Of a stretch of DNA of 33,373 bases, positions 21,613 to 29,367 are shown piece by piece. This stretch comes from Prochlorococcus sp. AG-363-G03 (GTDB lineage Bacteria; Cyanobacteriota; Cyanobacteriia; PCC-6307; Cyanobiaceae): assembly GCA_003280265.1 (NCBI GenBank), contig QCFJ01000016.1, positions 1-33,373 of the forward strand, in the 5' to 3' direction. A model generated the notes under the pieces. It was given only the letters and a program-made list of their open reading frames with translations, searched no databases and had not been told where the DNA came from. How positions within the stretch are numbered: position 1 is the first letter of the stretch; every line of letters starts with the position of its first letter. The position numbers and the translations under genes are program-made.

Positions 21613-21732
21613 ATGATTAGTCCTTCAGAAGATATCGAAGTTGAAGGCTTTTGGGATGCTGAATGCTCTATAAATCCATCATCTCTGGCTTCCTTCTCTT
21701 TAATAATTGACCTTCAATCAGTAAAACTTTAA
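21613..21732 (+). CDS. Short WxxEC-motif protein, possibly degenerate (39 aa)
   Basis: The frame reads MISPSEDIEVEGFWDAECSI then NPSSLASFSLIIDLQSVKL. The block FWDAECSINPSSLAS parallels YWERECALNPSSPAC in the minus-strand gene at 4431-4592, with Trp, Glu-Cys and Asn-Pro-Ser-Ser conserved but the second Cys replaced by Ser. It is shorter at the N-terminus than that relative and has a different end, so it may be decaying or a divergent paralogue. Confidence 0.45.
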   Translation: MISPSEDIEVEGFWDAECSINPSSLASFSLIIDLQSVKL

Positions 21733-21922
21733 GCGAGCTCAAGCAAATCATCTCAGATCAAAAGCTATTCTAATAGCCATATTAGTGATTAAAAATTAAC
21801 TCAAAGACAAAAGAATCACTTAACGAGACGCAAAGGTATTTTTCTTTAACTGGTGAAATCTACATTTTAAACTCATGATTCACAAAAAAATTTTATAGAG
21901 TAAAAAAAATTGTAGATAAAAA

Positions 21923-22483
21923 ATGACGGAGCCATCAAAAGTCGTGTCATCCAGTGACTTTGATGATTGGTTTTCTTTGAACGACACTGTTATGGGAGGT
22001 TCAAGCAAGGCAGTTTGTAGATCATCCTCAAAAGGCCTCTCCCTGGAAGGTGTTGTAGTTGAGGAAAAAGGAGGTTTTGTTAGTTGCAAATCTCCAATAT
22101 TTTCACCAGTTCTAAATTTATCCAATTATCAAGGTTTTGAATTAAAAATTAAAGGTAAAGGTCGAACTTTAAAATTTGGAGTGTCATGTAAATATGGAAT
22201 TTTTGGATTAAGAGGATTTTTCTTAGACAAATCACCTGGTGGGCTCAGATGGGTAGCAGAAATAGAAACAAAACGATTTGGGACAACAACTATCAAAGTA
22301 CCTTTTGAAAGCCTTGAACCAACAGTTCTTGCAAAAAAAATTTCTATACCAATTTTATTTAAATCAGAATCTATAACCCAATTTCAATTACTACATTCAA
22401 AATTTGGTAAACCAGGAGAATTGAATCCTGGCTTTAAGGCTGGCAAAATAAATTTTGTATTACAATCGATTTGTGTCTATTAG
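21923..22483 (+). CDS. CIA30-domain protein (186 aa)
   Basis: The NDTVMGGSSKA motif (residues 20-30) after DFDDWFSL is the signature of the CIA30/NDUFAF1 domain, a galactose-binding-like beta fold. The rest of the domain follows: GGFVSCKSPIFSPVLNLSNY, then GFELKIKGKGRTLKFGVSCK, and the IKVPFESLEPTVLAKK region. Mitochondrial CIA30 helps assemble complex I. Cyanobacterial relatives are often linked to NDH-1 or photosynthetic assembly but are not well characterised. Stand-alone gene of usual length. Confidence 0.88.
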   Translation: MTEPSKVVSSSDFDDWFSLNDTVMGGSSKAVCRSSSKGLSLEGVVVEEKGGFVSCKSPIFSPVLNLSNYQGFELKIKGKGRTLKFGVSCKYGIFGLRGFFLDKSPGGLRWVAEIETKRFGTTTIKVPFESLEPTVLAKKISIPILFKSESITQFQLLHSKFGKPGELNPGFKAGKINFVLQSICVY

Positions 22484-22679
22484 CACAATTGGAAAAATAA
22501 ATGTATTAAATTTTTCTGATTTCATAGACAATAAAAATAAAGAATAGGAAAAGTATTTCTCAAAGGAATGGACCGTATAACAAATTAAATCTATGAAAAA
22601 CATTTTTTATTGTATAGACTCAATTAATTCAGAAAACGTCCTTTCAATGGGACTGCTTTAAATATATAACCTCAATAAA

Positions 22680-24155
22680 ATGAAGAACAAAGACTTACCA
22701 CCGATATGTGGTTTTGAATTTGAAATTAATAAGTTAGTCAATAAAGAAAGAGATAGTAGACAATTCGAAGAAAAGTCAAGGCTAGAGAATGTGAATTCAG
22801 GATTTGCATGTGCCCTCCATATGCATCAACCGATAATTCCAGCAGGTGAGAATGGAAAGCTCATTTCACATTTACAATATATGTTTGAGCACACTTCAGA
22901 AGGAGACAATCACAATGCCGAACCATTTGCTCAATGCTATAAACGTTTGGCTCAAATCATTCCAAGCCTGATAGATGAAGGATATGATCCCAAAATAATG
23001 CTTGATTACTCCGGCAATCTTCTTTGGGGAATCGAACAAATGGATCGCGAGGATATTCTCAAATCGTTAAAACTCCTAGCGTGTGATCAGACAGTTCAAC
23101 CACATGTTGAATGGCTAGGAACCTTTTGGAGTCATGCTGTAGCCTCTTCGACTCCAACTTCTGACTTTAAATTACAGATAACAGCCTGGCAGCACCACTT
23201 CTCGTCATTATTTGGAGAAGATGCATTGCGTCGAGTAAATGGGTTCTCTCTTCCTGAGATGCATCTTCCAAACCATCCGGATGTTCTATTTCAGTTAATC
23301 AAAGCTCTTAAGGAATGTGGATATCGTTGGGTTATGGTTCAAGAACATAGTGTTCAAAATATAGATGGCTCTAATCTAAGAGACGAGCAAAAATATATTC
23401 CCAATAGGCTAAAAGCTCAAAGTAGTAATGGAGAGACCATCTCTATTATTTCACTAATAAAAACTCAAGGATCAGATACAAAGCTTGTTGGACAAATGCA
23501 ACCTTATTACGAGGCAATAGGTCTAAATAAACAAAATTTAGGTCAACATATTATCCCCTCGCTGGTTTCCCAAATTGCTGATGGAGAAAATGGCGGTGTA
23601 ATGATGAATGAATTTCCACAAGCTTTTATTCAGGCTTATAAAAGAATTGGTCCAAAAAACGACATAAGTCCCACAATTGCTATGAACGGATCTGAATACC
23701 TCGACTTCCTGGAGACTTTAGATATTGATGAAAATAATTATCCATTGATACAAGCAGTTGGTCAAGACAGAATATGGCGAAAAATCTCAGGGCCTATAAC
23801 TCCTACTTTGGTTAAAAAAGCAATTAATGAATTAAAAGAGGAAGATCAATCTTTTTCTTTGAGTGGAGCCAGCTGGACTAACGATTTGAGTTGGGAAGAT
23901 GGATATATAAATGTTTTAGAACCAATTTCAAAACTTAGTTCCTATTTTCATGAAACATTTGACCATTTATTAGTTAAAAATCCATCGTTAACGAAAACCC
24001 ATGACTATCAAGAAGCGCTCCTATACCTTTTGCTATTAGAAACTAGCTGCTTCCGTTATTGGGGACAGGGGAAGTGGACTGAATATGCTAAAACGATCTT
24101 CAGAAAGGGTCAAGATGTGATTAAAAACTTTGAAATCTCAGCACAGAAAAGTTAA
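22680..24155 (+). CDS. Glycoside hydrolase family 57 protein (491 aa)
   Basis: GH57 features visible are the early CALHMHQPIIPAGE (the H-Q-P motif, residues 44-57), LDYSGNLLWGIEQM around 107, the SLPEMHLPNHPDVLFQLIKA region around 195, and GENGGVMMNEFPQAF around 302. GH57 enzymes act on alpha-glucans, as amylases, 4-alpha-glucanotransferases or branching enzymes, with a Glu nucleophile and Asp acid/base in a (beta/alpha)7 barrel. A role in glycogen handling is plausible in a cyanobacterium. Which of these activities applies cannot be told by reading, and I cannot pin down the catalytic pair with certainty. Confidence 0.88.
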   Translation: MKNKDLPPICGFEFEINKLVNKERDSRQFEEKSRLENVNSGFACALHMHQPIIPAGENGKLISHLQYMFEHTSEGDNHNAEPFAQCYKRLAQIIPSLIDEGYDPKIMLDYSGNLLWGIEQMDREDILKSLKLLACDQTVQPHVEWLGTFWSHAVASSTPTSDFKLQITAWQHHFSSLFGEDALRRVNGFSLPEMHLPNHPDVLFQLIKALKECGYRWVMVQEHSVQNIDGSNLRDEQKYIPNRLKAQSSNGETISIISLIKTQGSDTKLVGQMQPYYEAIGLNKQNLGQHIIPSLVSQIADGENGGVMMNEFPQAFIQAYKRIGPKNDISPTIAMNGSEYLDFLETLDIDENNYPLIQAVGQDRIWRKISGPITPTLVKKAINELKEEDQSFSLSGASWTNDLSWEDGYINVLEPISKLSSYFHETFDHLLVKNPSLTKTHDYQEALLYLLLLETSCFRYWGQGKWTEYAKTIFRKGQDVIKNFEISAQKS

Positions 24156-24245
24156 TCAATTTTATAAAGGCATCAATCAAGAAAAGGAAATAACTAGCAA
24201 AAAGTAATTTTTTGCGTTAATGTCACCGACCAAAGCTTTAATAAA

Positions 24246-24437
24246 ATGACTAGTACAAGTTTTGACAAAAATGGACTTGATAAAGCAGGTATTCATTGGA
24301 TGCAATATCTTTCAATGACATCGATGTCATTGCTTATATTTCTTATAGCATTAGACAAAGCAGTTCCCAGCTTTCATCGTCTTGTCTTACTTTTAATGGC
24401 CAAAGCAGGAATTATTTGTAATGGGATAGCTGGATAA
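24246..24437 (+). CDS. Small membrane protein (63 aa)
   Basis: ATG frame MTSTSFDKNGLDKAGIHWMQ followed by a hydrophobic helix (YLSMTSMSLLIFLIALDKAV) and a second weaker hydrophobic part (RLVLLLMAKAGIICNGIAG). One or two membrane passes. It follows the GH57 gene by 90 bases. Family unknown. Confidence 0.65.
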   Translation: MTSTSFDKNGLDKAGIHWMQYLSMTSMSLLIFLIALDKAVPSFHRLVLLLMAKAGIICNGIAG

Positions 24438-24483
24438 AGCACTTATGAAGTTACTGATCTTGCAAAAGTAAAAATACTAAACT

Positions 24484-24618
24484 ATGAAAGTCAAAATCAA
24501 TCCAGACAATGATTGTTATGATCCATCAGACGAATACTTCAAAAAGAAAGGTGAAACATATGAAAATGAAACTGAAGAATATTTCCCTCAAGAGACATCT
24601 AAGCCCCCACATTATTAA
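24484..24618 (+). CDS. Acidic microprotein (44 aa)
   Basis: The frame MKVKINPDNDCYDPSDEYFK, then KKGETYENETEEYFPQETSK, ends PPHY. It is soluble, acidic and Tyr/Glu-rich. There is no clear ribosome binding site. The composition differs from the chance AT-rich translation (Lys/Asn/Ile/Leu) expected here, which supports coding. Confidence 0.5.
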   Translation: MKVKINPDNDCYDPSDEYFKKKGETYENETEEYFPQETSKPPHY

Positions 24619-24655
24619 AGCAACTAAGAAAGGGCTGAAGATAATCTAAAATCAA

Positions 24656-24852
24656 CTAATTATTGTTATCTATGTGAAATGTATGTACCTTTTGGATAGA
24701 GCCTTGAGATAGCATTGTATCGCTTTGATATTTGTCGTTCTTTGTCAATGTTGACTTTGCGATTAAGAACCAAAACGTTGTGAACCATCCATAGAAAAAA
24801 ACCAACAAGCCAATACCAAGATATGGGATGAGCCAAAACTTTTAAATATCAT
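24656..24852 (-). pseudogene. Frameshifted small membrane protein (about 65 codons)
   Basis: On the minus strand ATG begins MIFK and then, because four A occur where five are needed, runs out of frame. Adding one base gives KKFWLIPYLGIGLLVFFYGW then FTTFWFLIAKSTLTKNDKYQ and a polar end to TAG. The shifted frame has a strong double hydrophobic segment, and no other start codon serves it. I read this as a gene with a one-base deletion in an A run, either true decay or a sequence error. Confidence 0.6.
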
Positions 24853-25225
24853 CTAATTTAAAGATGGCAATTTTAGCAGTTTTTTTCATAAGTATTTAAT
24901 CCTTTTATTCTTACCCCAACATAAAATAGATTTTAAAAGCCAATTAATAGGGAATATCACGCCTTATACTGCTTCTTCATCTTTGGAGAAATAATTAAGA
25001 ATTTAAAAGATATTGATATTAAGTAATCATAGAAAATTTGATGTAAGCAAGACAATAAGGTTCACAAGGAACTTATCGACTGAATAATTCGTAGTCTTTT
25101 CTAAGGTTACTATTCGGAGGATAAGGCACTTGGTTTAGTCATCTAATTTTAAATTGTGAGTCTAAAAATTGATTGAATCACTAAAAGAGCTGAAATCTAT
25201 TCTGGTTTAGTATTTTGATAAAAAG
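24853..25225. other. Intergenic region, nothing recognised
   Basis: About 370 AT-rich bases. Only very short frames occur (for example an 11-codon plus-strand frame). There is no hairpin with a T-run and no repeat of note. It probably contains the 3' end of the downstream minus-strand transcript unit. Confidence 0.4.
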
Positions 25226-25384
25226 TCAAAAATATGAACTTTTCAAATGCCTTTCCATGCATATTGTTTGGCAATCATTCTCTTCCGCACTGCTAGATAT
25301 TGAACAATATGTAACACACTCAAGATAATCTTCAATTGGATCCACTTGACCATGGGAGATTTTCTTAGCATCAATCTTATTCAT
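25226..25384 (-). CDS. Twin CX3C microprotein (52 aa)
   Basis: A strong AGGAGA lies 5 bases before the ATG, giving good translation support. The product is soluble and acidic. Four Cys are arranged C23-x3-C27 and C38-x3-C42 (LECVTYCSI and NDCQTICMER). Two helices each with CX3C, joined by a 10-residue loop, can form a disulfide-linked helical hairpin, as in the unrelated mitochondrial small Tim proteins, or could bind a metal. No signal peptide is present, so disulfides would need an oxidising setting. Family unknown. Confidence 0.75.
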   Translation of the reverse strand: MNKIDAKKISHGQVDPIEDYLECVTYCSISSSAEENDCQTICMERHLKSSYF

Positions 25385-25624
25385 AAAAGTCTCCTACCGT
25401 TTGGCTTAATCTATCCTTTCTTTTTATTTTTTTCTATCGGTATTACTTACTAACCTGTAAGCATAAGAAAAACTGATAAATCTATCAATTCCAAATAAAA
25501 ATCAATAGCGTAATACGCTAGATCTAAATTTAAATAGCTTATAAGAATAGTTATATAAACACAGTGTATAAAAAAAAAGGGAATATTAAGATCCAACTCA
25601 ATCAAAATTTAAATAATTTTTGTT

Positions 25625-25804
25625 CTACTTTCTCAATTTTATTCTGATTCCTATTCTTTCTCTAATAGCTTTTATCGGAATCATATCTTTCATTTGATCA
25701 TCAATTTGCTTTCTAATTAAATTTCTAAGTAATTGAGAAAGCCAAAACAAAATCAAAAGTGATAATACAAAGGTTCCCAATGCAATTAATGAAAAAGTAT
25801 CCAT
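25625..25804 (-). CDS. Membrane-anchored basic small protein (59 aa)
   Basis: I use the ATG at 25802-25804 (MDTFSLIALGTFVLSLLILF) rather than the longer frame upstream, because it lies one base after the stop of the preceding gene (TAA-A-ATG), an operon-like junction. One membrane helix is followed by a basic tail (RNLIRKQIDDQMKDMIPIKA, ending RIKLRK). Last gene of a three-gene minus-strand unit. Confidence 0.7.
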   Translation of the reverse strand: MDTFSLIALGTFVLSLLILFWLSQLLRNLIRKQIDDQMKDMIPIKAIRERIGIRIKLRK

Positions 25805-25805
25805 T

Positions 25806-26069
25806 TTAAAGCTCTCTATATATTGCCCATTCATCACCATCAGCATTGACTTCAGAAAGTAAAGCAACCGCTATGTCAGACTGATCAGTGCGTTTAACGA
25901 TAATCTCTTTACCTCCCAGATACGGATGATTGAACTCTGATTTTGAACGATTAGCCTCTAACTGTTCAGTTGGTGTCAAGACTTCAAGAATTTTAATCCA
26001 TATCTCATCATCTGAAGCGAAAGGAGGAACAGAAAACTTACTCGGGCTATTTCCTTTTTTTTTATCCAT
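25806..26069 (-). CDS. Small soluble protein (87 aa), middle of operon
   Basis: ATG start. The basic N-terminus (MDKKKGNSPSKFSVPPFASD) is followed by a mixed alpha-beta domain with IWIKILEVLTPTEQLEANRS and a C-terminal SEVNADGDEWAIYREL. It lies five bases after the upstream gene and one base before the downstream membrane protein. The three probably form one transcript and perhaps one complex. Family unknown. Confidence 0.7.
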   Translation of the reverse strand: MDKKKGNSPSKFSVPPFASDDEIWIKILEVLTPTEQLEANRSKSEFNHPYLGGKEIIVKRTDQSDIAVALLSEVNADGDEWAIYREL

Positions 26070-26074
26070 ATTCT

Positions 26075-26278
26075 TTAATTTTCGGCATTAATCTCATTTA
26101 TTTCATTTATTAATCGCTCTTGTCGTTCAGGCGTAATAAATCCAAGTGCTCCACACTCATTAATGTCTTGAATGGGATCTGAAAGTCCATCATGTTTATC
26201 TAGCCAACCCTCAGTGCATCCTTTGCATGCTAATTCATTTAATTCATTGGCCAAATTCTTTGCTTTCAAGGTATCCAT
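26075..26278 (-). CDS. Small acidic protein with Cys motif (67 aa), first of operon
   Basis: I start at ATG 26276-26278; a TTG one codon upstream is also open. The sequence is helical and acidic (LKAKNLANELNELACKGCTE) with a CKGC pair at about residues 18-21 and a third Cys in DINECGALGF. Three Cys could hold a small metal site. It leads the minus-strand unit with the genes at 25806 and 25625. Family unknown. Confidence 0.7.
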   Translation of the reverse strand: MDTLKAKNLANELNELACKGCTEGWLDKHDGLSDPIQDINECGALGFITPERQERLINEINEINAEN

Positions 26279-26445
26279 CAATAAAAATTTTAATACTACT
26301 TTCTTTCTAGTTTACAGCCACTAATTAACTCAAGAAAAAAAATTAATACGCCTAACTCAATAAAATTACAAAGTTGTAAAATTTGTACCTAAAATAGATT
26401 AGTGGAATCAAATAAAATAAGAACTAAAAAAATTAAATTAGGAGC

Positions 26446-26691
26446 TCAAGCAGCTTCCTTTAAGAATTCCCTATAAATAGAAATATCGATAGGTCTATTC
26501 ACATCTGATTGAAAATCAACAATGTCTTGATAAATCTCATTAGGTAAAGGTTCCATTTGGCATCTTGAATAACATTTGTTAATGTCATTTTTTTTTATTG
26601 AAAACCTATCGCTTAAACGCTTAAAGATCGACAATGCCACAATGCAACTTGAGTTAGTTATATCGTCAGAGGTTCTAGATGCAATACGCAA
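26446..26691 (-). CDS. Small soluble protein (81 aa), uncertain
   Basis: TTG start. The front half (SDDITNSSCIVALSIFKRLS) is helical. The rest contains NKCYSRCQMEPLPNEIYQDI and ends SIYREFLKEAA. The composition looks coding and the other frames here are broken, but the start is weak. It could be a regulator or a remnant. Family unknown. Confidence 0.5.
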   Translation of the reverse strand: MRIASRTSDDITNSSCIVALSIFKRLSDRFSIKKNDINKCYSRCQMEPLPNEIYQDIVDFQSDVNRPIDISIYREFLKEAA

Positions 26692-26758
26692 AACTACTAG
26701 TATTCTCTATTAATCGAGTAAATAATTATTACTAATGCTTTTTCAAAGAGTTACCACC

Positions 26759-26848
26759 ATGGAACCGAAGTCAATTGTTGAAGCCTCTAATCATTTTTAC
26801 AATGAAACAAAAATCATAAGATGGATAAACAATTGTCCTAACTGCTAA
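26759..26848 (+). CDS. Possible 29-aa microprotein with CPNC end
   Basis: MEPKSIVEASNHFYNETKII followed by RWINNCPNC. The C-terminal CxxC is unusual for a chance frame, but there is no clear ribosome binding site, and its stop overlaps the end of the convergent gene. Weak call. Confidence 0.3.
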   Translation: MEPKSIVEASNHFYNETKIIRWINNCPNC

Positions 26849-27018
26849 TTTTCATGTGTTGAAGTTCCACTAGAAATCGTATGTGGAATCATAGGTATTG
26901 AATGTTTTTTGCCATCTGGACTTACATATATATTCTCCTTCCCATATTCAGTATCAATGATTTTTTCAAAATGAGTCCCCCTTGGAAGATGTTGAAAATA
27001 TTTTTGTGCTCTATTCAT
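26845..27018 (-). CDS. Small soluble protein (57 aa)
   Basis: The frame starts MNRAQKYFQHLPRGTHFEKI and continues IDTEYGKENIYVSPDGKKHS, ending GTSTHEN. Strand-turn-strand features (NIYVSPDGKKHSIPMIP) suggest a small beta fold. A 16-bp perfect palindrome lies directly upstream of the ATG and may control it. Family unknown. Confidence 0.65.
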   Translation of the reverse strand: MNRAQKYFQHLPRGTHFEKIIDTEYGKENIYVSPDGKKHSIPMIPHTISSGTSTHEN

Positions 27019-27021
27019 CTT

Positions 27022-27055
27022 AATATTATAGTTATTTAAAAATAACTATAATATT
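27022..27055. repeat. 16-bp perfect palindrome before a start codon
   Basis: AATATTATAGTTATTT at 27022-27037 is the exact reverse complement of 27040-27055, with AA between. It begins 3 bases upstream of the minus-strand ATG at 27018. In RNA it would form a long AU hairpin over the translation start. As DNA it could be an operator or cruciform-prone site. There is no T-run, so it is not a standard terminator. Confidence 0.6.
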
Positions 27056-27096
27056 TCAAAACGACAACTATTGATTGTTTTATAAAAGTTTGGTAG

Positions 27097-27429
27097 CTAA
27101 CTATTTGATTTTTCTAGTTCAGTTAATAATCTCCCCACTCTAGCTCCATTAACTCCAAGATCTCCTCCACCATATCTTGATGCTGATTTGATTTGAATCT
27201 TCTTATCAATTTTTAAAATCTCCAAGTCATCTGGAAATCTAAAAATCAAACTACGACAAACCCCTTTCCAATAACTTTGATTACTCTCTAAAACTTTTGT
27301 TCTAGGAATCTTCTGGGCAATTCTGACAAGTTGATCAAATGTCTTGTCAACATCTTCAAAATCTTTTTGAAAGAAAACGCAATTTAGTGGATTTAAACAG
27401 GGACTAAGACTTGATTTAAGATCTGGCAT
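27097..27429 (-). CDS. DUF1499 family protein (110 aa)
   Basis: The DUF1499 pattern is visible: LSPCLNPLNCVFFQKDF near the start (family: L-x-P-C-P-x-S-P-N-C-V-S-S), a central FRFPDDLEILKIDKKIQIKS (F-x-D-D-x-E-x-x-x-D) and the end SASRYGGGDLGVNGARVGRL (S-A-S-R-x-G-x-x-D-L-G-V-N-x-x-R-V). I take the ATG at 27427-27429; a TTG three codons upstream is also possible. The family's function is not known. Confidence 0.85.
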   Translation of the reverse strand: MPDLKSSLSPCLNPLNCVFFQKDFEDVDKTFDQLVRIAQKIPRTKVLESNQSYWKGVCRSLIFRFPDDLEILKIDKKIQIKSASRYGGGDLGVNGARVGRLLTELEKSNS

Positions 27430-27588
27430 ATTTCCCAATAGTTTATATATTGATCATGACACAAAGTTTATCCGCCCTGTGGTCTTGTTTTTCATAAATT
27501 TTACTCAGTAATGTCTAGTTTTTACTACATAAAATACCCATAGCAATAAAATTCTCCGATTAAATTGTAAAAACTGTATTTGTTAGTT

Positions 27589-27684
27589 ATGAAACGATTA
27601 GATAAGACAGGGATGTTGCTTATTGTTTTTAGTGTGGCCTCAACACTTCCTTATCAGTTTCATAATCTATCTTCTGTGAGTTAA
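27589..27684 (+). CDS. Possible exported or membrane peptide (31 aa)
   Basis: MKRLDKTGMLLIVFSVASTL followed by PYQFHNLSSVS looks like a basic N-terminus with a hydrophobic core. It stands opposite the ends of two minus-strand genes. Ribosome binding site unclear. Weak call. Confidence 0.35.
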   Translation: MKRLDKTGMLLIVFSVASTLPYQFHNLSSVS

Positions 27685-27693
27685 GCCAAGTTA

Positions 27694-28245
27694 CTAATCC
27701 CTCTCTCTATAGATAGTACTAATAGGAGGCCTTTTGATCAAAGGCGGCTCAGCTCCATATCCAATCCATATAAAACCAATTATTTCCTCCTCAGATGGAC
27801 TTATTTCTAAGATTTTATAAGTATTAGGGTCTTTTGTGATTTTACCTGTTGACCACTTGCAACCGACATAATCTGCAACAAGTGAAAGCGACAGGTTTTG
27901 GATTGCGCAAGCACAAGCGGCATAATCTTCGAGTTTTTGAACTTGATTATCCGTACATATTTGAGTAGCAATAAGCAAATGCGAAGGATTGAACATTTTG
28001 TCCCTTATTTTTTTTAAACTAGATTCATCTGTTGGCTTATCACCAAACTTCAGAGTTAGCTGTAGTTGATATAGAAGTTCTCGTTTTTTTATTCCAATTT
28101 TGGTAAAACGCCATGGAAAAGTTCTTCTATGGCAGGGCGCTTGATTAGCTGCACCTATTGATTTTTCAACAACTTCATTAGAAACACTTTTTTTAGAAAA
28201 AATATGAATTGTCCTTCTTTTTTGAATTGCTTGAGCTATTTCCAT
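27694..28245 (-). CDS. Nitroreductase family FMN protein (183 aa)
   Basis: The N-terminal IQKRRTIHIFSKKSVSNEVV (residues 7-26) is the R-R-S/T-x-R-x-F FMN-binding start of nitroreductases. NQAPCHRRTFPWRF (34-47) matches the A-x-x-A-P-S-x-x-N-x-x-P-W-x-F region. The C-terminal SPSEEEIIGFIWIGYGAEPP matches the helix-strand end that contacts flavin. Family enzymes are homodimers reducing quinones or nitro compounds with NAD(P)H. The physiological substrate is not predictable. It is short but complete for the family. Confidence 0.88.
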   Translation of the reverse strand: MEIAQAIQKRRTIHIFSKKSVSNEVVEKSIGAANQAPCHRRTFPWRFTKIGIKKRELLYQLQLTLKFGDKPTDESSLKKIRDKMFNPSHLLIATQICTDNQVQKLEDYAACACAIQNLSLSLVADYVGCKWSTGKITKDPNTYKILEISPSEEEIIGFIWIGYGAEPPLIKRPPISTIYRERD

Positions 28246-28391
28246 GATTTTTTGTTGACGTAATTAACTATAGTGCTCCGATAATGAATTTCTCACAGCA
28301 AGCTGATTAAAGGCTTGAATAAATAAACGATGATTTGATCTTCGACTTACTTGAATTTTTTCTGAATAGAAGTGCAAAAAAAAATCAACTG

Positions 28392-28661
28392 TTAAGCAAC
28401 TTGATCAAAAACCACATTTGATGAGTTGGAGAACAAAGAGACTACTTGGCCTTTAGGTGTCTTGAACACGCGTTCAACTATTTCTCCATCATTGATAATC
28501 ACTTTTGTATTCAAGGATCCAGCAGGTAAATTTGAAACTCTATTTTTTAAAATATTCTCTAGCTCTGGATAATGATCGTTAGGTTTCAGAGCCTCTTTTA
28601 AATCAGGATGCCTGTCGAAGATTGCGTCATCAAAGGTCTTAGACTTTTTCGTTAAAACCAT
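28392..28661 (-). CDS. Small beta-rich protein, paralogue of the gene at 32240 (89 aa)
   Basis: The C-terminal 37 residues (LPAGSLNTKVIINDGEIVER and VFKTPKGQVVSLFSNSS) match the plus-strand gene at 32240-32455 at about 27 positions. Changes are mostly conservative. The N-terminal 45 residues are more variable (DRHPDLKEALKPNDHYPELE). The conserved part looks like a short beta hairpin with a Gly-Glu turn. Function and family unknown. Confidence 0.75.
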   Translation of the reverse strand: MVLTKKSKTFDDAIFDRHPDLKEALKPNDHYPELENILKNRVSNLPAGSLNTKVIINDGEIVERVFKTPKGQVVSLFSNSSNVVFDQVA

Positions 28662-28824
28662 GCTTGCAGATAGCTGTTACCTTTGACTTTTAACCTACTA
28701 ATCTCACGACGTAAAGAGTATTTAAACTAGGATCGACTAAAAAATTAATAAGAAAACAACAAAATCATTCACGTAAGAAGAATTAAACCTAAATACTTTT
28801 CAAGCTAAAGCGACAATATAGCTA

Positions 28825-29001
28825 TTATTGAATAGATGCATCAATCACTCTTTTTGTATCATAAAAAATTGGCGTTACCTCGGTACTCTTGTCATTAAAT
28901 ACTGACTGTGTAAAAACAGTAATGGCAGCAATACCTGGTGTAATAGGTAAAAACATAAATAAAGCTAACAATGTACTGTTAGGTTTGAACGATTTTTGCA
29001 T
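28825..29001 (-). CDS. Exported or membrane-anchored microprotein (58 aa)
   Basis: The ATG frame MQKSFKPNSTLLALFMFLPI has a basic start and hydrophobic core, then TPGIAAITVFTQSVFNDKST and a polar end DTKRVIDASIQ. The hydrophobic part could be a signal peptide cut after GIAA or a membrane anchor. The frame is closed tightly by stops elsewhere, and the composition is protein-like. Family unknown. Confidence 0.65.
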   Translation of the reverse strand: MQKSFKPNSTLLALFMFLPITPGIAAITVFTQSVFNDKSTEVTPIFYDTKRVIDASIQ

Positions 29002-29076
29002 TGATTATTAAATTCCAATATATATTCTCAACAACTTTTTAGTGAGGTGCGTGTAAGGTTTTCCCGGTAAAAGCTA

Positions 29077-29328
29077 TTAATTTGACCTGTAATAAGACCT
29101 AAACACTTTTGGTCTCTTCCATAGCATTGAATAAATAGCTTCAAGTGCCTTTTGAGTTTTTGGAAGCTTACAACTTGGCCATGACTGTTCAGTAATCATT
29201 GTGATTATTTCGGAGTCAATACTATTTCTACATCCGAAAGCACCCATAAAACCAGAGTAATAGAACTCAAGCAAAAATACATATGTGCAGACTATTTTTA
29301 ATGTAGATATTAATGTATAAGTAAACAT
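29077..29328 (-). CDS. Small protein with hydrophobic N-terminus and Cys pair (83 aa)
   Basis: Residues 1-28 are hydrophobic (LKIVCTYVFLLEFYYSGFMG), possibly a signal anchor. The soluble part has GCRNSIDSEIITMITEQSWP then SCKLPKTQKALEAIYSMLWK and a basic end. Two Cys 20 residues apart may pair. It starts just upstream of the terminator that ends the DUF4278 gene. Family unknown. Confidence 0.55.
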   Translation of the reverse strand: MFTYTLISTLKIVCTYVFLLEFYYSGFMGAFGCRNSIDSEIITMITEQSWPSCKLPKTQKALEAIYSMLWKRPKVFRSYYRSN

Positions 29329-29353
29329 AAAAAAAGGGGGTGGTTATGCCCCC
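29329..29353 (-). terminator. Intrinsic terminator of the DUF4278 gene
   Basis: GGGGG (29336-29340) pairs with CCCCC (29349-29353) around an 8-base loop. On the minus strand seven T follow (complement of 29329-29335). It lies 15 bases beyond the DUF4278 stop. Confidence 0.75.
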
Positions 29354-29367
29354 AAATATCCCTTAAT

